A DNA stretch of 64,000 bases from contig JAQGBZ010000003.1 in assembly GCA_034687125.1 (NCBI GenBank), positions 248,001 to 312,000 on the forward strand, written 5' to 3'. Shown here piece after piece: positions 55,743 through 64,000 of the stretch. This stretch comes from Neelides folsomi. Taxonomy: Eukaryota > Arthropoda > Collembola > Neelipleona > Neelidae. A program made the translations under genes and the position numbers. Positions within the stretch are counted from its first letter, which is position 1. Each line of letters starts with the position of its first letter. The notes beneath the pieces are model-generated. The model worked only from the letters and a program-made list of their open reading frames with translations. It did not search any database and had not been told where the DNA came from.

Positions 55743-56807
55743 TTAATATTGTTTTGGTTCTACGGTAGTTGGAGGATTTGCAAGAACGGTGTCTATGAGT
55801 CCAAATGCCTTTGCTTCGACAGGATTCATGAATTTGTCTCTTTCAACTGATTCCTCTATATAATAAAAAAACCAATCATAATTAGAATTTTTAAAATGAT
55901 TAGTTATCAAATTAACTATTATCGCTTAATTTCTAGTTATAGAGTTATTAAAGAATAATAATAATAAAGTATAAATTAACATACCTATATAGCGGAGATC
56001 TTGTCCAGTATGTTTGACATAAATGAGATTAATTTGTTTCTTAAGCTTAATGATTTCTTCTGCTTGGATTTGAATGTCAGTTGCTTGACCCGAAGCTCCT
56101 CCACTTGGTTGATGAACCATAATTCGGGCATTTGGAAGCGAATGCCTCAAACCCGGCGTTCCAGCAGCAAGCAGAAGTGAGCCCATAGAACACGCTTGAC
56201 CGACACACCATGTAGAGATCGGAGGAAGAACATATTGCATTGTATCGTAAATTCCAAGACCAGCCGTCACTGACCCACCTGGAGAATTAATGTACAGGTG
56301 AATTGGCTTCTTCGATGATTCTGACTGGAGGAAGAGAAGTTGAGCAATGATTAGGCTAGCCGTCGCGTCGTTCACCTTTAATAAAATACGGTTAATTAGA
56401 TTATAAACAAAATACAAACATCGATAATATATCATAAATGACAATTAAATTATTGTGTTAAAATTGTTATATTAATTACCGGTCCCATTAGGCAAACGAT
56501 TCGATCTTTGAGAAGACGGGAGTAAATGTCATAAGCTCGCTCTCCTCTTCCGCTCTGTTCGACAACAATTGGAATCGTGTGGAAAAGTCTTTGATTTGGC
56601 TAATGAGAATACAAATAAATGCATTTTCATCTTAATTAAAGGTAATTATAATGTTGATAATTATAAATTCAGTGATTTCAGTGTGTAATGTTTAATAGCT
56701 AAATAAATGACATTTTGTAATATAAAAATTATTTAGTAATTATTGATTATTGACAAATTACTTACGATCATTAGTTTACTTATTTTGGAGCGTAGTAAAG
56801 ACGTCAT
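55743..56807 (-). CDS. CLPP: Mitochondrial ATP-dependent Clp protease proteolytic subunit
   Basis: Serine peptidase that forms a tetradecameric barrel in the mitochondrial matrix and degrades proteins unfolded by ClpX. Exons on the minus strand are 56807-56766, 56599-56480, 56375-55985 and 55855-55743 (221 aa). The short first exon gives [14 protein letters not shown], a basic amphipathic start fitting a mitochondrial presequence. Then come [75 protein letters not shown] (catalytic Ser) and [20 protein letters not shown] (catalytic His). [20 protein letters not shown] contains the catalytic-Asp region. The C-terminal tail is shorter than in human ClpP. It is divergent from a small membrane-protein gene (386 nt). 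Confidence 0.97.
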
Positions 56808-57193
56808 AATTGAGTCAAGAATATATCTCTTTGATCAAAGATTTTTCTTTGTCTCCCGAATCCCGATTTTATTTTATGAAATTTAAAAAGAAATAAAATC
56901 TCCGCCACTTCATATGAAAGTAGACTTGATATATCGATATGTCATTTTATTTTATTATTTAACCCCTTTGAGATAAGATACAAAAATTGTAAAGATGTTT
57001 TTCGGTTCTTTTGGTGGACTCTTCCATATTATTTATGTACAAATATCTATTTATACCCGTTCCAAGCATAAGTAATGTAAATTGTAATGTAATGGAAGTT
57101 ATTGAAATATTTCATTTGGAACATTCAATTTAATATGACCAAACATGTATAATAGCAAATGCTTAATAAATTGAAGTGCGTTATTTGCTAATT
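56808..57193. promoter_or_regulatory. Divergent promoter region between CLPP and the small membrane-protein gene
   Basis: 386 nt between two opposite start codons, AT-rich and without recognised specific motifs. Confidence 0.4.
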
Positions 57194-58615
57194 ATGACTA
57201 CAGATAATACGCTCAATAGGTAAGTAAGTTAATGAATTCTAACATTGTCATTAAATTCCAATTTTTAACATTTTGTACCGTTGAAGATATCCATATTCAA
57301 CATAACAAACTTGAAACAGTTATAAGATCTTGCTTTTGCACTTTTGGAAATTTGACACACTGTTCTCTTTTATCAGTAACTTGCTACCCAGAGTTAAAAT
57401 TTTTCGAGTCTAAATTATTTTCTAGGAATTCGCTAATGGAAATTCAGCGGAATCTTAATGTTCCCGGAAATCAATTTCTTCTTGATACAATGATCTATTT
57501 GATACCAACTTTCGTAGGATTTTTTCTAATTTTTATCTTCATCGTGTTTTTCTTTCCGTCATCTTTTAAGTTATTGGGATTTCCTGGCCATCGTGATCTT
57601 TCATCATCTCTTAATATGGAATTCATTGTTAATGGAATTTCCAAAGGAGTCGAACTTTACAGGTTTGTATTACTTTGTTTAGCAAAATTTTTATTTATTA
57701 TATAAATATTTTGACATCTGATTATTGGTCAAAATCTGATCAAATATCCTGTGTAATAGTACCATTATGAAAACGAAAATTCAACCTTAAAGAGATTCTT
57801 CAAAGGTGTACATAAGCATTAAATGTGTAATCTTATCTGGAAAGAAGAAATATCTCCTTTATAGGAATTCTTTATAGTTTTATAGGGTGATTATGTTATT
57901 TTATTTGTGGAATTTTTACTTTTCACCTAAGTATAATTGTTATTCTAATTACCTATATTGTATATGTACATAATTTTAGATTTACTATTACGTATATCAG
58001 TATTAATATTTTCAGTTATTGTATCAATTATGTGTAAAAGTTGAAAATATTTGAAGAGATGTTCAATAAACTTGATATTTTTCACAGAAAATTTATTTTT
58101 ACATCTAATTTGGGTCATTTAATATTAGTAGTTGTTGATGTAATACTAAATATTAATAGATGATTGGGTCAACCAATGTGGAATGTGTTGATAAACAATG
58201 AGTTCTTCCGAATCTATAGTATGTATTTATTTGTAATATTGTTATCATTGGAAATTTTCTCTATGCGATTGGTTCAGACTCGATACACCCCCCGATACTT
58301 TCTTCGTTTAATTTTCTTCACGTAAATATCTGAAGCATGTTTGATGCAATTTATGGATATGATTTATTATCATACATAAATATACTTCTCTTCATTTCCA
58401 GTATGCTAAATGTCCCAAGATGCATTGATCAATTTATGTCCATGCATATTTACTTAAAAGAGAAAAGCCCTTATTCATTTCCTTGTTTTAACCATCAACC
58501 TTCTCTTGAATTTTTACTAGGCTTAAAAGGAAGTAAAGGAATGAGGATATTCCTCAAGTATTACATAAATAAATGCATTACTCTTAAAAACTACTTTACA
58601 ATTGTTTTCCAATAA
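57194..58615 (+). CDS. Small single-pass membrane protein of unknown function (about 158 aa)
   Basis: Predicted exons are 57194-57219, 57426-57662 and 58402-58615. Exon 1 (ATG ACT ACA GAT...) ends at a perfect GTAAGT donor. The acceptor TTATTTTCTAG at 57425 restores the frame, and the third exon starts after CTTCATTTCCAG with matching phase. The product has a polar N-terminus, one strongly hydrophobic segment (about 32-53, TFVGFFLIFIFIVFFF), then GFPGHRDLSSSLNMEF and a Cys/Lys-containing C-terminus ending NYFTIVFQ. I do not recognise a family. Exons 1-2 are better supported than exon 3, which lies across a 739-nt intron in AT-rich sequence. Confidence 0.5.
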
Positions 58616-58701
58616 ACATGGAGTTGTTCAATCGGGGCTATGAGGAATGTTGTAACTAGTTTGTAACCTTCCACCATTCTCACCACATTACAAGAGTCAA
58701 A

Positions 58702-58878
58702 ATGGGAGAAAGCTCGCTCGCAAGTGCTAGAAAATTCGTTGACAAAGAATTTCCCTTAATGGCTTCCCCAAGAGAGAGAAAAATAAAGAAAACACAATCA
58801 AATCTTAATATAAAATTATTACTTCTATTGAAAGAACTCCCTGGTGGTATGCATGTAAGATCTAGAGGAGAACATAGC
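58702..58878 (+). other. Candidate coding first exon (59 codons)
   Basis: Starts MGESSLASARKFVDKEF and ends ...RSRGEHS at a GTAAGT donor in phase 0. It would join the copine acceptor at 61057, whose downstream reading frame also begins in phase 0. Codon use is more balanced than the surrounding sequence. No homologue is recognised. Confidence 0.3.
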
Positions 58879-59069
58879 GTAAGTAGTTGTACATTCATAG
58901 AATACTAGTTAGTTGTAAGTAAATTAAGCACATAGAACTTTTACTAATCATGAGGGCCGAACGTACCTTGAAATATCTTTCTCCCTTTGGACCAACATAG
59001 CAAGAGAGGAAATGGATGATAAGAGGGCTTTAATCAACATAGAGGGGTCAAATCTGGGTCGGATTAACG

Positions 59070-59214
59070 ATGAGAATGTTGAGGGACGGAGACGGCACGC
59101 GAGCGATTAATCCACCAAGAAATGCCAATACCCTCCATCATCATCATCATGCTCACCACCACAATAATAGAAAAAGAATTTCTGATCCCAGGAGAAGATT
59201 TCCCTCTGCGATGG
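59070..59214 (+). other. Candidate coding first exon with a histidine-rich tract
   Basis: The open segment starts MRMLRDGDGTRAINPP and contains a His-rich run (HHHHHAHHH). It ends in a basic stretch (RRRFPSAM) before a GGTAATC donor in phase 1. It is GC-richer than its flanks. It could be a first exon of the downstream copine gene or of another gene. Confidence 0.3.
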
Positions 59215-59951
59215 GTAATCACGTAATCTATTGATCCTTCTTCTCATAAACACACCTAGACATACATAAAGAACGCCTTAATATTTTAACTATACATAAA
59301 TATGATTCGCGCACCTTGTCATAATAATGTAACAAGAATTATAATCATTTGCTCTTTTATACAGATATATGGTAGAACTTGGAGGTATATCAATATATCA
59401 TATCCGACTGGCTTCGCTTATAATGGATATACAATGTAGATTTGTTTTATGACCCTTTCCACTCCGTCCTTCCATTTAATGTCTCTCACTTTATTAACAA
59501 GGTGGTTGTAGGGAAAATATAGAGAATTTTTCAGACACCATTCGCCACTTTTCACCAATTCCCTTCTCACTTCAGTCTACCACTCTCTTCAATAAATTAA
59601 AGTTGAATTTAAACTTCACGACCTCGAACTCACACACACACTTTTGATACGTTCCAGAGATTATATTTTAATTAGTGGAATTAATAATTTAATTTATTAT
59701 GGTTCCAACATCGAGGTTATTCCTTAGAATTGAGTAATTACAAATCACTCATGCTGATGGTAAATTGTTTTTATACTTTTCAAGTGCAATAATGATTGAA
59801 TGTGTTTACCATTATGATTTTACATAATTCAACATATTTTCTTCTAAAGGTTTGGTTCATTTGAGTGTTTGTGTTTCGACTTTCAGCCTTCTGGTGATTG
59901 AGATTTGAAAGGTCTTAATTCAGATAAGTGAAATTAAAAAAGGAAGTAATT

Positions 59952-60006
59952 ATGACCGAACAGGCGGATGATCAGTCCAAAGGCAGCAAACCACTCAAGA
60001 TCCCAC
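59952..60006 (+). other. Candidate coding first exon (MTEQADDQSKGS...)
   Basis: The ATG follows an A-rich leader, and the 55-nt segment ends CCCAC before a GTGAGA donor in phase 1. It could join a 27-nt micro-exon at 60149-60175 (frame-compatible, QVFERGGVL) or a weak acceptor at about 61046, giving the copine an alternative N-terminus. Linkage is unproven. Confidence 0.3.
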
Positions 60007-61066
60007 GTGAGATATTCACCATTTCATTTAACCCATTTCAATTGAATAATGATAACATTTTATTTTGCCATACACAAATATAATATTATATTTACATGTT
60101 ACAAACACAAACTTTTTTCATTTAAGCTAAAATCGTTAATTTCAATAGAGGTCTTTGAACGGGGGGGAGTACTAGGTATGTTGGAACAACGATTACTTTC
60201 CTATGATGGCTATGAATGACTTTTACCCCAAACTTATAAGTACTTTCATTTAATCCGTTTTATGATTTCCCATTTTTTCACCTGTGAAAAATTCACACTT
60301 AAGTTTTGACTTCCTTCCAGTCAAGTCAGTTCAGTTGTATTCGATTCAGACAAGTTTGAAGATTTTCAAAAAAATTTGCATTTTTGCAACTAATTAATAT
60401 ATTTACAACCTCAAATATTTGAAATACAAAAACAGTAGTTAAAATGGTCAATATTGTTAGTGAATAAATCACGTGAAGTATCAATTGGAATTTTACAATT
60501 TTTCGCCAATACTCAAAAAATACGTCATTATTTTTTTTATTACTTTTGGTGATCCTCGCATTTCGCATTCCCAGACTTTCTTCGTTATATTTGGAAAACT
60601 GAGCAGTGATGTATTGGGACGATGAATGCCTTACTTCTCATTCTAGTACATAACTTCTTCGACATTGTTGCTATTCAACTTTTGCATTTTAATCTAAAAA
60701 TCATTTTGATAGTGATAAAGTTGAGAATGATAAGATCGTATTATACTACACACTCATTACGAAATGCATGGGAAATGTCACAATCTGTAGAGAAAGTTCG
60801 TTTATAAATTTAAACTATTTAATATAGAGTATAACAAAGACTAGCAAATAAACATACTCACGTGTTACTTGAAATGACCAAAAACCGCATGAATGCAATT
60901 CAAACCTTTATAATAACTCTTTATAAGTCACATTCTGTCACATGCTCTTGTTGGTTGAACATTATTATATTAAATTTCTAATACATTGTATTACTACCAC
61001 ACAAACTGTACTTGTAGTGTTTGAGAATAAATTGTATTTAGCTATAAAGATATACAGGAAATCCTA

Positions 61067-63826
61067 ATGGGTTCAATAGTCGGGTGGGTTGTGAAGAAAT
61101 GGAAAAAGTTGAAAGAAAGATTGTTTCATTCCTCAGCGGCGCTCCCGGCCGTCGTGGGATTCGAGCAAGCTGGGGAACGACATCGGCAAGACATGGAGAT
61201 TTTCTCTCATCAGCTCGCCCCTTCTGGAGAAATCCCCATCGCTGAAGTTCCAATCGAAGAGCCCAAGAAAGAGGAAAAGAAGGAGAAGAAAAAAGAAAAA
61301 GAAAAAAAAGTGAGGAAAAAACCGTCGATTGCCGTCACCCCGCCGCCTTCGCCCCCGAAAGCGTCTGATGGAACGGCGGCTCCTCCGGATGACAATTGGA
61401 TGCCCAGTGCCGGGCTTCCTCCGACATCCACCGTCGAAATCACCATTTCTGCTAGGAATCTCACCAACACCGATACTTTCTCCAAATCTGATCCAATGTG
61501 CATCGTATCGCAGAAGCCGCCGTATCAGAAAGAGTGGTCGGAACTCATGAGGACAGAAACGATTGAAGATGATTTGGACCCGGATTTTATGGAAAAGGTT
61601 TTTTAGTGATCCTCTAAAATTAAAATACTTAATTTATTTCCAATTAAAATTAAATTCCAAAATTAAATTTATTAAACTATAAATTTAATATAAAATATTT
61701 TTATTTAATGCGCTTTTAAATAATTTATGTTCATCTTCATAGCTGACTATGGAATATCATTTTGAAGAAAGACAACAATTGAAGTTTGAAATCTACGACA
61801 TTGACAGCCCACAAGATCCATTGGAAAAAGCGGATTTTCTTGGATTTGCCGAATGCACTTTGGCTCAAGTAGTTTCTGCCGGAGCATCGGGTTTGACGCT
61901 GCCCCTCAGCAGAGAGAAAATCAAATACATTGAAGGGGAAACTCCCAAAATTGTTTCAGGAAATTTAATACTCGTTGCGACGGAACTCGCGGCTCTGAAA
62001 GACGAAGTAAGATTTACAATTTTACAACGTGCTCATTTGACATTTTTACAAAGTGCCCATTTAAGACTAATTTGAAATGGGGCAATTAGTTAAGTTTAAT
62101 GACTATCGAACGATTGAAAAACCAATCTCAATTTAATGAATAATCGCCCTATTTTATTGTACCAGTAAGATTTAAACTGAGAGATTTATTATTAATTACT
62201 TTTATTCCATGCAGGTAACGATTCGTTTTTCTGGTCAGAATGTTGGTAAAATGTTCTGCTGCTTCGTCGCTCCCAAAGTGTGTTATTCCATATCTCGACT
62301 TAATTCGGCTGGTAATTACCTTGTGACATACCGGAGTGATTTAGTCCCAGGGCCGAATCCCGATTGGGTCTCAGTGACCGTCCTCGTCCGTCGGCTCTGC
62401 AACGGCGATAAAGATGTCAATTTAAAGATTGAGTGTTGGCAAGTGCATCCAGGCGGAGCGGGACAGAAGATCGTTGGGAGTTGCATCACAACTCTCAATA
62501 AATTAATAAGGATGGGAACGGGGGGAATTCCTTTGTCTGGCGGTGGGACTTTGATTGTCCATCAAGCAAAGGTCACAAAAGTTCATACATTTGTCGACTA
62601 CATCCAAGGTGGAACTCAAATCCATTGCTGTATATCACTCGACTTTACCTGTGAGCCTTTTTTATAACTTCTAACTTAATAAGATTTCCTTTAGTACTTG
62701 AGAGATTATAAGATCAAGCTTAGATTAAGAGTAAGAGATTAAAGGAAAAGTGGTTATTAAGCTTTGTTCAATTTACAGCTTCAAATGGAGATCCAAGAGA
62801 TCGACAATCCCTGCATTATTTTTCACCCATTGCAGCAAATCAACCGAATCCGTATGAACAAGCGATTCGAACAGTTGGACTTATCATTCAAGATTACGAT
62901 ACTGACAAGTTGTTTCCTGTTTATGGATTTGGAGCGAGGATTCCACCGAATCGTCAAGTGTCTCATAATTTCTTTATAACTCTCACGGATCAAGGGTACT
63001 GCCAAGGGATTGAAGGGATTCTTGAACAATATAGAAGATGTTTAAGGCGCATTGAACTCTACGGTCCGACCAACTTTTGCCCAGTTATTAAACATGTCTC
63101 AGATATGGCTGCTGAGAATCAAAATGGAGAACATTATTTTGTCCTTCTTATTATCACTGACGGCGTTATCACCGACATGCAACAAACTAAAGAAGTAAGT
63201 TGGAATAGTGATAAGTATTAAGATAAGAATATAGTGTAGGATGATAGGATGATATCATTTATAATAAATAGGACTGACAATGATGCAAACTATTTTATGA
63301 TTAAAATGTAAATCTAATTAAATAACTTGACCAGGCCATAGTCAACGCCTCAAATCTACCTGTTTCTCTCATCATCATTGGAGTCGGCGACGAGGATTTC
63401 GACGAAATGGAAGTTCTCGACGGCGACTCTGTCCGGATCTCATTCAAAGGGAACAAAGCCTCGAGAGACATCGTGCAGTTCGTTCCTTACAGAGACGCCC
63501 TTACTTGGCTCCATGACTCAATGGGGCGAGAGGCGGTGGAGCGATTCCTCAACCAGAGGAGTTCAATCGTGAGGGACAACATAGGAACCGAGGAGGCGGC
63601 AAAGGTCGCCGCCACTTCCATTTACAATAAGACCAATCAGCTGGCTCAGGCCAAGTTGGCCCAAGAAGTTTTGGCCGAAATTCCCGAGCAGCTCACGAGC
63701 TACATGAAGACCAAGGGGATTTTGCCCGGAGGAGAAAAAACTGGTGGCGGATCTCCTTCCAAGGAAAAGAAGGAAAATCCAGTGACTGAGCAGCCTGTAC
63801 CTAAACCCACAGAGCCAGGACCTTAA
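61067..63826 (+). CDS. Copine (calcium-dependent phospholipid-binding protein)
   Basis: Copines have two C2 domains that bind membranes on calcium influx and a von Willebrand A-like domain that recruits partners. Coding exons are 61067-61597, 61743-62006, 62215-62650, 62779-63194 and 63335-63826 (712 aa from this ATG; most copines are about 530-560). The exon opens at an acceptor at 61057, so the upstream exon is untranslated or adds residues. An unusual N-terminal region of about 115 residues is Lys/Glu- then Pro-rich. C2A starts near [20 protein letters not shown], followed by C2B ([13 protein letters not shown]). The A domain shows [55 protein letters not shown] and [11 protein letters not shown] segment after that (about residues 600-650) is longer than in vertebrate copines. 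Confidence 0.93.
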
Positions 63827-64000
63827 CTCACATTTATCATTCTTTTTTTAATAAAAAATTTATATTAAATTAATTGCAATTAACTTGAAACTAGTCAAGC
63901 TGACATTCTTAGCACAAGCTTCGACGAGCCCCACATGCTAATTGAGTTCATTTAAAAATTACTGCAGATAATAATAATTTACACAAATATGGTAATTGGC
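63827..64000. other. 3' UTR of the copine gene and window end
   Basis: AT-rich sequence with AATAAAAAATT at about 63850, a likely poly(A) signal 20-30 nt after the copine stop. Nothing else is recognised. Confidence 0.5.

Larger units (their letters stand above)
58616..61066. other. Upstream region of the copine gene with candidate alternative first exons
   Basis: About 2.4 kb without a confirmed gene. Three segments look like ATG-initiated exons ending in good donors and are listed separately. A fourth, 60149-60175, is a possible 27-nt micro-exon. The rest is AT-rich, with splice-acceptor-like and pyrimidine-rich stretches. Confidence 0.45.

Overview
The window is a stretch of nuclear DNA from an animal, most likely an arthropod. 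It is strongly AT-rich. The genes are interrupted by GT-AG introns, mostly about 50-150 nt with a few of 0.3-1.4 kb, and coding exons are clearly richer in G+C than their surroundings. The Ras, LKB1, Rad54, MSH5, GRP94 and RPL12 proteins read like invertebrate orthologues. The four-TM protein and the Tc1/mariner remnant also fit an arthropod. A hexapod such as a springtail is possible, but the sequence alone does not prove it. There is no bacterial, plasmid or CRISPR content.

Layout, left to right: a long C2H2 zinc-finger protein (+); STK11/LKB1 kinase (-); a compact LMTK-like receptor kinase (+); a four-TM protein (+); a large acidic protein of unknown function (-); the ER chaperone endoplasmin/GRP94 ending KDEL (+); the glucosidase II beta subunit ending HDEL (+); a fold-back Tc1/mariner remnant; Ras1 (-); MSH5 (+) converging on RAD54 (-); a GC-rich structured island of unknown origin; a zona pellucida (ZP) domain membrane protein (-) with a MITE-like element in an intron; a TraB-domain protein (-); RPL12 (+); mitochondrial ClpP (-); a small membrane protein of unknown function (+); and a copine (+) with candidate alternative first exons upstream. 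I rebuilt exon structures by hand, and the reading phase closes across every junction I report.

Several themes recur. Many genes are arranged head to head with short shared upstream regions: unknown acidic gene/GRP94, Ras/MSH5, TRABD/RPL12 and ClpP/small membrane protein. Two ER quality-control genes lie side by side, and the region upstream of GRP94 holds two near-consensus ER stress elements in opposite orientations. Two homologous-recombination genes, MSH5 and RAD54, converge with only 174 nt between stop codons. I found no previously undescribed multi-gene system. The most unusual items are the fold-back transposon, the GC-rich structured island, the tail-less LMTK-like kinase and an in-frame intron in the glucosidase II beta gene.
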